From assembly GCF_001507435.1 (NCBI RefSeq), contig NZ_LMWH01000255.1, positions 1-49,077 of the forward strand: a stretch of 49,077 nt of DNA. Direction: 5' to 3'. The DNA comes from Streptomyces sp. NRRL F-5122. GTDB lineage: Bacteria > Actinomycetota > Actinomycetes > Streptomycetales > Streptomycetaceae. Under the pieces are notes generated by a model that searched no databases, had not been told where the DNA came from, and saw only the letters and a list, made by a program, of their open reading frames with translations. A program made the translations under genes and the position numbers. The stretch's first letter is position 1. The number at the start of each line of letters is the position of its first letter. Below are positions 25,052-33,198 of the stretch, in pieces.

Positions 25052-25674
25052 TCAGCCCAGAGGCAACTTGGCGAAGGGCTCCCACTCGTACATCTGGTTG
25101 TCTCGGTGGATCACGATGAGTTCCGCGCTGCTGATGCGTGCTTGGGCCGGCGTGAGGTTGAGGCCGTCGAGGATCTGTGCGATCGGCGACGCGGGTCCGT
25201 CCTGGGCGCTGTAGGCCACTGAGACATGAGGTGTGAAGCCCTCGGCCTTCTCCGGGATCTCTCCGAGGACGTCGCCGATGGCATTCCGGATGGCGCTCCG
25301 GACGGCACGGACCGGGCTGTCAGGGTGGACATGCAGCAACACCGCTTCGGGGTCCAGCACCTCCGGCCCGATCCGTAGGTCGAAGGCCGGGACGGCAGCC
25401 AGTCGCGCGTGCGCTGCCTCGACGATGGCGTCAACGTCCTGTTCTTTGGTCTCACCTACGAAGCCGATGCCCTGCATGGTCAGGTGCAGCCACTGGTCGG
25501 GGATCGGCGTGAGGAGTTTCCGAGAGGCGCGAGCGCGGACCTGTACTCGGCGGCAAGCCGGTGCACATCGTCCTGTCCCTCAAACGTCAGATGCCAGGTG
25601 TAGAAGCGGCGGCCCACACTCCAGCCGGGCCGCCACCACCAGTGATTCCGCATGGTCTCGGGTTGCGTCGTCAT
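25052..25674 (-). pseudogene. 2'-5' RNA ligase family protein, single frameshift
   Basis: Two abutting frames form one protein. 25674-25480 encodes the N-terminus (MTTQPETMRNHWWWRPGW, YTWHLTFEGQDDVHRLA, YRSALAPLG). The downstream frame continues from about 25520 with LTPIPDQWLHLTMQGIGFVG and the second catalytic motif EGFTPHVSVAYS, ending LPLG at 25052. The two HxT/S motifs (HLT and HVS) of the 2H phosphoesterase superfamily are both present, so only one indel near 25518 separates it from a full-length enzyme of about 207 residues. Such proteins cleave 2',5'-phosphodiesters or cyclic phosphates. It could be a sequencing error. Confidence 0.8.
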
Positions 25675-25688
25675 AATCCGGGATCAAA

Positions 25689-26350
25689 TCAGGCCGAACC
25701 CTGCCCTGGCGAGAGGGCAACATGCCGCGGAGCGGAGTCCAGGCAGAACTCTTCGATGGCCTGCCGCAGCCCGACGACCGCGGTGCTGCCGGCGGGCGGC
25801 CTGCCGATACCGGAACACAGCTCACCGAGGCGACGGGTGACCGGCGTCAGACGGTGGTCCGGCGGAAGGGCGAGAACGGGGGCGAGGGCTTCGAAGGCTC
25901 CGTCTGCTTCGCCGGTGGCGAGATGGGCGGAAGCCTGGCTGATGTGGATCTGCGCTTCGGTTCCGTACGCCCTCACCGGCTGCACATGCAGGAGCGTGAG
26001 GGCGCTGTTCGCAGATCGCAAGGCATCGACGGGGCGCCCGACACGCAGTTGGACCGCGGCTGCGTAGTTCTCTTGCCGTGCTGGCTGGCAGGCAAAGATG
26101 CCACCGATCTCGTCCCGGCCCCTCATTGCCGCGCGTGCGTCTTCGGCGCGGGAAAGAGCTGCCAGGGCCTCGTCCTGTGCCCCCAGCTCGGACCAGGCGT
26201 CGGCTTCCTGGCAAGCGAGTCGGCAGCGTGGATGCGTTGTGCGATGTCTCCAAGTCTCTCGGTCGTGGGCCCGGATCTCGTTTTGGCGAGTGGGGGTTCC
26301 GTCTTCCGGGTGATGGCGGGCAGCCGAGCTTCCTCTGCGCCGCTTCCTTG
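25689..26350 (-). pseudogene. XRE-family regulator, C-terminal TPR-like part only
   Basis: The frame 26126-25689 encodes MRGRDEIGGIFACQPARQ, YAAAVQLRVGRPVDALRSAN and ATGEADGAFEALAPVL, ending LALSPGQGSA-like. Upstream, one frame over after about 26220, is LACQEADAWSELGAQDEALA, and in a third frame RLGDIAQRIHAADSLA. This is the tetratricopeptide half of the long Streptomyces helix-turn-helix regulators. The N-terminal HTH is absent and at least one frameshift is present. Confidence 0.72.
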
Positions 26351-26805
26351 TCTCGTTGTGGCCTGGTAGCGGGGCGAGGCGCCGCTCGCATTCCTTGATT
26401 GCCTGTCGGGCTTGGCCTCGGCACCCCGCGGTGTCGGCGTCAGCCGGAGTAGTCCCACTTTCTGCCGATCAGTCTTCGGTGCCAGGCCAGTAGCGTCCCC
26501 GGCGTGACCGGGAAGAGGCTGCTCCAGCGGCGGCGCGGTATCAGCGACGACAGCGCGGCCGGCCAGCACCGGTCGGCGGGCTCGTAGCGGATCGGACTGG
26601 TGAGTTGCCGTCGCAGTACCCCGGTACGGCAGCGAGGTGATCACCCGTGCACCGTCTCAGCCACGGCCGAGGGCTCGGCACGCAGGCTCTCCTGCAGTGA
26701 TGACTTTGCGAACCCCAGAGGTCCAGTGGCAGTGGCCCCACGGGGTGTTGGGCCTGCTGTGGGCGTAGGGCGCAGACCGGTGCGCGGGAGTGGCTGACCA
26801 GCTGG
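26351..26805. other. Non-coding or unrecognised stretch
   Basis: About 450 bp between the XRE remnant and the MFS gene. No frame carries recognisable protein, and no convincing promoter or RNA was seen apart from the palindrome at the MFS stop. Confidence 0.35.
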
Positions 26806-26809
26806 TCAG
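26794..26809 (-). terminator. Perfect 16-bp palindrome across the MFS stop codon
   Basis: CTGACCAGCTGGTCAG is self-complementary and contains the TGA of the minus-strand MFS gene. It may act as an mRNA 3'-end hairpin or, alternatively, as a protein-binding site. Confidence 0.4.
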
Positions 26810-28056
26810 GAGGTGGCCGAGTCCCCTTGCGTCGAGGCCGGTGCAGCCCTTCTGGTTCGGGCCTCTTGGTGTTCGGTGTCGCGCGGGGACGAGATGACGA
26901 CCTCGGAGCGGCGAGGTCCCCGGTCCATGATGCCGCCAGTGATGGCGAGGCCGAGGCCGGCCAGGGCCAGTGCCGCGCCGACCAGCGTCGGCGAGGCCCA
27001 GCCCCAGCCGGCCGAGATGACCAGGCCGCCCAGCCAGGCGCCACCCGCGTTGGCCAGGTTGAACGCGGAGTGGTTCGAGGCCGCCGCCATCGTCGGCGCT
27101 TTGTCCGCCTTGGCCATCAGCAGCATCTGGACGGGTGTGGTGATCAGCGCGCTCAGCGCGGCGATGAGCGTGAGGGTCAGGAGCGCGGGCACCGTGCTGT
27201 GAACGGCGAAGTAGAAGGCCCCCAGCGCTACGGCGAGCAGGGTCAGCCCGACATAGAGCGTCGGGCGTAGCGCCCGGTCGGTGAGCGGGCCCGCTATGAG
27301 GGTGCCGAGCGTCATGCCGACGCCGAACAGGGCGAGAACCAGGGTGGTGGAGGAGTCGGAGATCCCCGTGAGGTGGGTCAGCATCGGCACGAGGTAGCTG
27401 TAGACGGCGAAGAATCCGCCGAACCCGATGACCGCTGTGGCCAAGCCGAGCGCCACCTGCCTGTTGCCCATGGCGCACAGTTCGTGCTTGATGCCGGACT
27501 GCGGGCCGCGCGGTTGGTGCGGGACCAGGCAGGACAGGGCGACGAACGCCAGGACGCCGATGACGGCGACCGCTATGTACGCGTACCGCCAGCCGAGTTG
27601 CTGTCCGAGGGCGGTACCGGCGGGAACACCGATGATATTGGCCACTGTCAGCCCGAGGAACATGGTCGAGACGGCACGGGCCGCCCGGTCGGGCGCGACC
27701 AGCCGGGAGGCGACGACGGCGCCCACGCCGAACAGGGCGCCATGTGGCAGGCCCGAGAGGACGCGCGCCGCGAAGAGCAGACCAAAACTGGGGGCGAGTG
27801 CGGAGGCGGTGTTGCCGATGACGAACAGTCCGGACAGGAGCAGCAGCAGTCTCTTGTGCGGTATGCGGGCGCCGATGCCGGTCAGCAGGGGCGCGCCGAC
27901 GACGACGCCGAGCGCGTAGGCGGAGACGAGGTTGCCCGCGTGCGGTACGGACACGCCGACACCGTCAGCGATCTGGGGCAGCAAGCCCATGGTGACGAAC
28001 TCGGTCGTCCCGATGCCGAACGCGACGAGAGCCAGGGCCAGCAGAGCCAGGGGCAT
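26806..28056 (-). CDS. MFS transporter, DHA1 (AraJ/Cml-type) family
   Basis: 416 residues, twelve predicted membrane helices. ATG 28056 was chosen because it begins directly at helix 1 (MPLALLALALVAFGIGTTEF). Motif A of the family is GAPLLTGIGARIPHKRLLL between helices 2 and 3. GLPHGALFGVGAVVASRLV and FLGLTVANIIGVPAGTALGQ (motif C-like glycines in helix 5) match the proton-driven drug or sugar exporters. The C-terminal 40 residues are polar. Substrate is unknown. It stands alone on the minus strand, downstream of dead IS sequence. Confidence 0.88.
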   Translation of the reverse strand: MPLALLALALVAFGIGTTEFVTMGLLPQIADGVGVSVPHAGNLVSAYALGVVVGAPLLTGIGARIPHKRLLLLLSGLFVIGNTASALAPSFGLLFAARVLSGLPHGALFGVGAVVASRLVAPDRAARAVSTMFLGLTVANIIGVPAGTALGQQLGWRYAYIAVAVIGVLAFVALSCLVPHQPRGPQSGIKHELCAMGNRQVALGLATAVIGFGGFFAVYSYLVPMLTHLTGISDSSTTLVLALFGVGMTLGTLIAGPLTDRALRPTLYVGLTLLAVALGAFYFAVHSTVPALLTLTLIAALSALITTPVQMLLMAKADKAPTMAAASNHSAFNLANAGGAWLGGLVISAGWGWASPTLVGAALALAGLGLAITGGIMDRGPRRSEVVISSPRDTEHQEARTRRAAPASTQGDSATS

Positions 28057-28244
28057 AGCGCAGGGGAACCTTCCCGGGAGGGGGGTGTATCGGGTTTGCG
28101 CGCCGAGCCTCGTCGCCCGGGCACAGGAAAAGGAGGGTCGGCCTGCCGACCCCCTTGAACACAGCACAGCCGGAGGGCTCCGCATTCCTGGGCGGGGCGG
28201 CGCACAGAGTGACGTATGTCGCAACGGGGGACTGTGCGTGCCGA

Positions 28245-28725
28245 GAATTACGTCCGCGCTGGTCAAGCGCCGTGTTGATACTGGTGGAGGGAGCGATCCG
28301 GATTCCGGGCGTGGCGAGTTCGCCGTGGATGCGCCGGTAACCCCGGGTGCTGTTCTCGCGCGCCATCCGCAGGGTGAGTCGCCGTATAGAACGCTCGGTC
28401 GGGGCGCGGCCGGGCCGTTTGGGCCGACTCAGCCTGCCGTGACGCCGCCTGATCAGATCGCGGTGCCATCGCAGAATGGTCTCGGGATGCACCAGCAGCC
28501 GCAGGCGCCGTAACTGGCCACGCCGGGGCGGACCAGGAGGGCAGCGAGGAGGGCCCGGTCCGCGGGAGTGAGCTTGATCCTTTCCGCACCGAGTTGCCGC
28601 TCGAGCCCAGTGAGCTGGTGGCGTAGGGCCAGGATCTCGGTGTCCTTGTCGCGGTCGCTCATCGGTAGCAGCCGCAGCGCGGCGAATGCGTTGGTGATGG
28701 TCGGGTAGGCGAGGCGAAGCAACAC
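28245..28725 (-). pseudogene. Integrase-type transposase, internal deletion derivative
   Basis: Starting at 28725 the frame gives MLLRLAYPTITNAFAALRLL, then DKDTEILALRHQLTGLERQLG, then (shifted) HPETILRWHRDLIRRRHGRL, SRPKRPGRAPTERSIRRL and GYRRIHGELATPGIRIAPST. It then jumps straight to HQYQHGA and a stop at about 28263, equivalent to the EYRHAA C-terminus seen in the copy at 31541. The DDE catalytic core between is deleted. Confidence 0.7.
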
Positions 28726-28739
28726 GAGGGCTCATCCTG

Positions 28740-29133
28740 CCGCAGCACCGAACAAGCCCTTGAGCTGCATGGATGACATTCTCGGCAGGCGCAGAGCTGC
28801 TCGGGGTGGGCGGCCGGTGGTCGCCGGTTTCTCTCTCCGTTTCCAGCAGACGAGGCGGCGGTGACAGGAGAGCAGGGGTGCCGGGGGTGACCGGCCTGGT
28901 GCGGCGCAGCGAGGTGGGGAGGTGCCGGGCGAGGGCGGCGAGTATGGCTGGTCCGGCCAGGACAGCCGTGGCCGGCTGCCGAGCCGGCGGCTCAGCACGG
29001 CGACTTCGTGGTGCAGTGCCGGCAGCTCGACGCCCTCGGCTCGTTGGGAACGGGAGAACAGGAGGAGCAGCCCGAGGAGGCGGGCAAAGGCGAGACAGAC
29101 CATGCGGAGCATCACGGCGCGCGAGCATGCCAT
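28740..29133 (-). pseudogene. Second integrase-type transposase N-terminal fragment
   Basis: From 29133: MACSRAVMLRMVCLAFARLL, RSQRAEGVELPALHHEVAVL, SRRLGSRPRLSWPDQ. Further pieces AILAALARHLPTSLRR and CHRRLVCWKRREKPATTGRPP lie in alternate frames. It is related to, but distinct from, the fragment downstream, and lacks the catalytic domain. Confidence 0.68.
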
Positions 29134-29275
29134 GATCGGAGGCGGGCTTCGAAGTCACAGGTCGAAGCAGGTACGAGAGTTATGGCACCCCTGACGGTGC
29201 CTGGGCCGGTGCCGGACGGTGCTCCGGAGCGAAGCCGGGAGCCGTGCCGGCCGGCGCCGACCTGTGGGCACGGGA

Positions 29276-31153
29276 TCAGATGTGGCCGCCGGGTGTCACG
29301 GTGAAGGAAGCCGGACCGGCCGGCAGGTCCACCGTGTACTGGCGCAGGTAGGTGTCCAGGTAGGGTGAGCGGTCCCCCTGGGTGGCTACGTCGTCGGACG
29401 GGTCGTCCAGGGACAGCCTCAGGACGGCGCCCGAGACCTTGACGATCTGACCCGATGGGGTGTCACGCCACGACCCGGTCTGGATCGAGCCGATCTCCAC
29501 GGCCAGGACATGCCCGGCCCTCAGCGTCCAGTCGGTCGCCTTGAGGTCGACGCTCATCCGGCCCGCCTTCAGCAGGGAGACCTGTTCGTCGAACATGACG
29601 GCCTTGCCGTCCGGGCCGACGTCGTAGAGCTTGAGCATGATGTTGCCCTCGCCCTTCGCGGTCAGCGAGATGTTCGGCGTGGCGGTCAGTCGTACGTCCT
29701 GGGCGAGCGGCCGCGACCAGACGAAGAAGCTGGAGCCGACCTCACCGGCCTGCTGCCTCTTCGCGATCCCCTTGGCCAGACCCTTGGGCGCCGGTTGTTC
29801 GGTCGCCGGGGCGTTCTCCATGTCCCAGTTGCCCGACGGCTGCGCCGCCTTGGGCGCCGGGGTGCTGGCTGCGGCCAGGTTGGCGCGGGCGGAGGCACCG
29901 CCGTCGTCAAGGTAACTGCCCTTCCCCAGCGGGAGGGTGACGTCGCGCTCCACCACCGGCCAGGTGTCCTGGGCTCGCCAGTGACCGGTGGAGTCCTCGA
30001 CGGAGAACGTCGGGTAGTCGACCGAGGGCTGAACTCCCTTGAGGTACTGGTCGTAGAAGGACAGCGTCTCGTCGTACCAGCCCTCGCGACCCATGGCCAG
30101 GCGACCGTCGCCCACCCGGTCGCCGCCACGCACGTGGTCCCACTGGCCGACCCAACCGCGCTCCGGGCCGGTGTGGTTGGTGAGGTACTCCTGCATCTCC
30201 TCGGGCTTGGTGTTGTTCTCGATGAAGCCCTGGGTGACGAAGAGCGGCGTGTCGGTGCCCTGAGCCATCTTGGCCAGGTTACGGGAGGTCCAGAACGGGT
30301 CGTTCTGGTCGGATATCCGGTAGCCGGCCGAGTTCTCGGTCAGGCACCCAGGGTGGTCGTCCTCGTATCGTGCGTTGGCCTGGTAGTGCCCGTCGTCATC
30401 CGACAGAGGGGCCATCGTGGCAATGCCGTTGTAGGCATTCGCGGTTCCGGTCACATTCGGGCGGGGGACGCCGTTTGAGTAGATGTACTGGTACATGTCC
30501 CAGAGGGGCTCCCCGGCGACAACGGCCTTCAGCGCGGATTGCTTCAGGTCGTTGCCGATGAGGCCGGTGACGGCGTCGTAGGACTTGCCGTACATGCCCA
30601 CCGCGCCGGTCGACCACGGCTGGCTCGCGGCCCAGTTGATCGCGGCCTTCACATCGGCCTGCTCACCGGGACCGCCCCAGTCGAGGCAGCCGGTCGAGCC
30701 GCCGAAGCCGCGCAGGTCGACCATGAGGAACGCGTAGCCGTGGGAGAAGAGGTCGCTGCCCTCGACGAAGTCCTGGAAGCGATTCGAGGGACCGGTGTGG
30801 GTCCAGCCCTCGGGGTTCGTCTGGCCCATGTGCCCGAAGTACGGGCCGATGGAGAGGATGACCGGCACCTTCTGCCCGGCGGGCACGCCTTCGGGCATCA
30901 GCAGGTCGCCGTGCAGTTCGGTACCGGAGCCGTCCGAGGACGGGAAGTAGTGCTGGGTCCAGACCGAGCCCTTTGGGACACGGTCGTTCTGCTCGTGCGT
31001 GATGCCCTCGGTCGCGGTGGCGACCACCGTGGTCGGGGTCTGAGCGGAAGCGGCGGCCGGTGACGCGTCGGCGGGGCCGGCGAGTGCTCCGGTCAGCGCC
31101 AGAGTGGTGACGAGTGCCAAGGCGGCCCAGCCGGGCGCGCGACGTCTGTTCAC
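29276..31153 (-). CDS. Secreted CocE/S15-type X-Pro dipeptidyl-peptidase family hydrolase
   Basis: 625 residues from GTG 31153 (GGGAGA upstream; upstream in-frame codons would bury the signal peptide). Signal sequence VNRRRAPGWAALALV...LAGPADASP. Alpha/beta-hydrolase domain with GPYFGHMGQ, VDLRGFGGSTGCLDWGGPGE and nucleophile motif GMYGKSYDAVTG (Ser near residue 190), the G-K-S-Y-D form seen in S15 peptidases. A C-terminal jelly-roll domain (SSFFVWSRPLAQDVRLTATP, SLTAKGEGNIMLKLYDVGPDG) completes the CocE/NonD layout. It acts outside the cell on X-Pro or similar peptides or esters. Monocistronic between dead IS elements. Confidence 0.88.
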   Translation of the reverse strand: MNRRRAPGWAALALVTTLALTGALAGPADASPAAASAQTPTTVVATATEGITHEQNDRVPKGSVWTQHYFPSSDGSGTELHGDLLMPEGVPAGQKVPVILSIGPYFGHMGQTNPEGWTHTGPSNRFQDFVEGSDLFSHGYAFLMVDLRGFGGSTGCLDWGGPGEQADVKAAINWAASQPWSTGAVGMYGKSYDAVTGLIGNDLKQSALKAVVAGEPLWDMYQYIYSNGVPRPNVTGTANAYNGIATMAPLSDDDGHYQANARYEDDHPGCLTENSAGYRISDQNDPFWTSRNLAKMAQGTDTPLFVTQGFIENNTKPEEMQEYLTNHTGPERGWVGQWDHVRGGDRVGDGRLAMGREGWYDETLSFYDQYLKGVQPSVDYPTFSVEDSTGHWRAQDTWPVVERDVTLPLGKGSYLDDGGASARANLAAASTPAPKAAQPSGNWDMENAPATEQPAPKGLAKGIAKRQQAGEVGSSFFVWSRPLAQDVRLTATPNISLTAKGEGNIMLKLYDVGPDGKAVMFDEQVSLLKAGRMSVDLKATDWTLRAGHVLAVEIGSIQTGSWRDTPSGQIVKVSGAVLRLSLDDPSDDVATQGDRSPYLDTYLRQYTVDLPAGPASFTVTPGGHI

Positions 31154-31515
31154 ATGCTCTCCCGAGTCGTCGGTACGGAGCGGAACGGCGTTTCCGGTCA
31201 AGCGGCAGTGCCCTGCCCGCCATCGCAGCGACGACGACGGTCGCACGCATGTCAGGAACGGGACCATGGGTGCGAACTCTGGCCGGAACCGATGGCGAGC
31301 GAGCCTAAGGTCAGCACTGAAACGCGTCAACGGTGCTGTGTATCCGTCGCGTTACTGATGTGATGGGAACAAGCCCATTTCTGACAGGGGAAGTTGTAGG
31401 AGGCGAAGGTGGAAACGTCTGCTGCATCCCAGCGGATGGGGCTGGTTCGCCAGGTCGGGGGGCTCTTCACCGACCTCCGCCACGCCCCTGAAGGGCGCAG
31501 CCGGGAGAGCTACGG
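31154..31515. other. Intergenic region upstream of the secreted peptidase
   Basis: 362 bp between the peptidase start and the IS fragment. It presumably holds the peptidase promoter (minus strand), but I see no convincing -35/-10 pair, operator or ORF. Confidence 0.35.
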
Positions 31516-31900
31516 GTGCCGAATATTACGTCCTCGCAGGTCAAGCGGCGTGTCGGTACTCGTGGATGACTGCGCCGAAATGGTCGTGTCGGCGTATGCA
31601 GAGGTGGTCGATTCGTTCGGGTTCGAGCGCTTGGGGCAGGGCGCGGAGGGGTATTGCGGGGTTCCGCGATCGGTGAGTGCGGCGCTGGTTGTAGTGCCAT
31701 TCGTAGGCGCGCAGCGCTTGGCGTAGATGGGTCTCGTTCCAGATGAGGGTGCGCTCCAGCAGTTCGGTGTGGAGCGTTCTCACCCAAGTTCGATTTCGAG
31801 CAGAAAAGGGCAAGCCCCCCTCAAGTGGTCCCGGCACGGACCAATCCCCGGGGCCACTTGAAGACGTTCAGGAATAGCGCGAGTGCGTTAGTTATGGCAC
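31516..31900 (-). mobile_element. Internally deleted IS copy retaining both ends
   Basis: A 385-bp unit. Its right end GTGCCGAATATTACG (31516) matches the right end at 28238 in about 24 of the first 28 bases. Its left end, read inward on the minus strand, is GTGCCATAACTAACG (31900 down), matching the end at 29188. Only the transposase C-terminus remains inside. Confidence 0.55.
31541..31837 (-). pseudogene. Transposase C-terminal fragment
   Basis: About 98 codons ending at TGA 31541. The sequence RTWVRTLHTELLERTLIWNE, THLRQALRAYEWHYNQRRTH and FGAVIHEYRHAA is the C-terminal part of the rve/integrase core typical of IS3/IS481-like transposases (the last catalytic Glu helix followed by H.YN..R.H). 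The rest of the gene is deleted. Confidence 0.72.
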
Positions 31901-31965
31901 CCCACACGGGGGCCGTCAGCCGGCCGCAGCGGCGAATGGCGCGGGGGCGGGTGAAGGATGACGGC

Positions 31966-32973
31966 TCACGTCGAGTCCCGCACCACGAGCTGGGGGCGGA
32001 TCAGCGTGTCCGCCATTCCGCCCCCGCCCGGCATCTGGGCCGCGGCCTGCTCGACGGCCGCCTGCCCGAGCCGCCGCTTGTCGATATGGAGCGTGGTCAG
32101 CGGCGGGTCCACCAACTCACCCAGGGCCAGCCCGTCAAACCCGACGAAGGCGCGGTCGCCGGGCACCACGAGGCCCCGGGCCCGGGCGTGCCGCATCGCG
32201 CCGATGGCGATCATGTCGTTGTACGAGACCACCGCCGTCACCTCCGGCGCGGTCTCCAGCAGCCGTTCCATCGCCGCAGCACCGCCCTGTATGGAGTTGG
32301 AGGACGGCTGACGCCAGTGCGGTTCTATCCGCAGGCCGTATTCGGCGGCGACCGCGGTGAACAGTCCACTGCGTATGTCCGGGGCCCCGGACTTGGCGCG
32401 GTCGCGGTCGTCGATCATGGCGATGTTACGGTGCCCCTTGGCCACCAGGTGGTCGAAGGCCTGCCGGATGCCGGAGTCGAAGTCGATCCGTACCGTGGAT
32501 AGTTGCGTCGGCCGGTCCTCGTTTCCGAGCAGCACGAAAGGCATGCCGGAGCCGGCGACCCGGGTTATGGCAGGTGAGTCCAGCATGAACGCCACACAGG
32601 CGTCTACATGGTCCACGACCGTTTCGGCGACCTCCCGCTCCTTGCTCAGCTCGGAGGCGGTGGTGTAGATCACGACGTGCCACCCCCGGGCGTCCGCCGC
32701 CTCCAGCACACCGGCGACCACTTCGGGGAAGAACGGGTTCAGCACATCGGCGATCACCAGGCCCAGTGTGGTGGTGGACTGTCGAACCATGCCGCGGGCG
32801 AAGCGGCTGGGCCGGTAGCCCAGCTCCTTCGCCGCTGTCAGGATGCGCTGCTTGGTGGCGGAATCGATCTGCGGTTTGTCGTTGATCGCCCGGGACACGG
32901 TCTGCCGCGAGACCCCCGTCAAGCGCGCCACATCATCGATCGTGACGCGTCGCGGCCCGTTCGTCGTAGACAC
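31966..32973 (-). CDS. LacI-family transcriptional regulator
   Basis: 335 residues from GTG 32973, chosen for TTGGAG nine bases upstream; ATG 33003 is an alternative. The LacI DNA-binding head is textbook: VTIDDVARLTGVSRQTVSRAIND with hinge RPSRFARGMV. The effector domain is the periplasmic-binding type (TTTLGLVIADVLNPFFPEVV, VGFDGLALGELVDPPLTTL). It is divergent from the binding-protein operon at 33199, with two palindromes matching LacI operator style in between. It probably represses that operon until a galactoside or fucoside binds. Confidence 0.92.
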   Translation of the reverse strand: MSTTNGPRRVTIDDVARLTGVSRQTVSRAINDKPQIDSATKQRILTAAKELGYRPSRFARGMVRQSTTTLGLVIADVLNPFFPEVVAGVLEAADARGWHVVIYTTASELSKEREVAETVVDHVDACVAFMLDSPAITRVAGSGMPFVLLGNEDRPTQLSTVRIDFDSGIRQAFDHLVAKGHRNIAMIDDRDRAKSGAPDIRSGLFTAVAAEYGLRIEPHWRQPSSNSIQGGAAAMERLLETAPEVTAVVSYNDMIAIGAMRHARARGLVVPGDRAFVGFDGLALGELVDPPLTTLHIDKRRLGQAAVEQAAAQMPGGGGMADTLIRPQLVVRDST

Positions 32974-33031
32974 GATTGGCACTCCAACCTTCTGCCGGTC
33001 CATCCCGGCCTGCTCATGCCCTGAGGGTCTC

Positions 33032-33045
33032 CGTGAGCGCTCACG
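33032..33045. promoter_or_regulatory. LacI-type operator O1
   Basis: CGTGAGCGCTCACG, a perfect 14-bp palindrome with the central CG typical of LacI/GalR operators, lies between the lacI-type gene and the importer promoter. Paired with the site at 33131. Confidence 0.72.
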
Positions 33046-33084
33046 TACCATCGTGCTCCTTAATGGCGAACGCGGTCAACGCTC

Positions 33085-33114
33085 TTGACAGGTAGTTAGA
33101 GCCGGGATCAGTCT
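33085..33114 (+). promoter_or_regulatory. Probable promoter of the second importer operon
   Basis: A perfect -35 TTGACA (33085-33090) is followed by an 18-base spacer and CAGTCT (33109-33114) as a poor -10. The second operator begins 17 bases later. Confidence 0.45.
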
Positions 33115-33130
33115 CAAACAGAAACGTCTA

Positions 33131-33144
33131 CGTGAGCGTTCACG
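33131..33144. promoter_or_regulatory. LacI-type operator O2
   Basis: CGTGAGCGTTCACG differs from the first operator by one base. The centres are 99 bp apart, flanking the promoter, which fits repression by looping or roadblock. Confidence 0.72.
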
Positions 33145-33198
33145 TGCTTCGGGCCGACCTGACCCGCTCTGCCATTCCGCAGTCGGAGGACCCTCGAA

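Larger units (their letters stand above)
28238..29188 (-). mobile_element. Decayed composite IS region (IS3/IS481-like integrase type)
   Basis: It is bounded by GTGCCGAGAATTACG at 28238 and, inverted, GTGCCATAACTCTCG ending at 29188, which are imperfect terminal repeats sharing GTGCC and further bases. Inside are two different transposase 5' fragments in the same orientation. The same two end sequences bound the 385-bp element at 31516-31900, supporting them as true ends of one IS family. Confidence 0.55.

Noticed and set aside
32974..33051. Upstream start at 33051 for the LacI-type regulator
   Set aside because: It would place an operator palindrome inside the coding sequence and add residues outside the normal LacI head. 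GTG 32973 has a good ribosome site.
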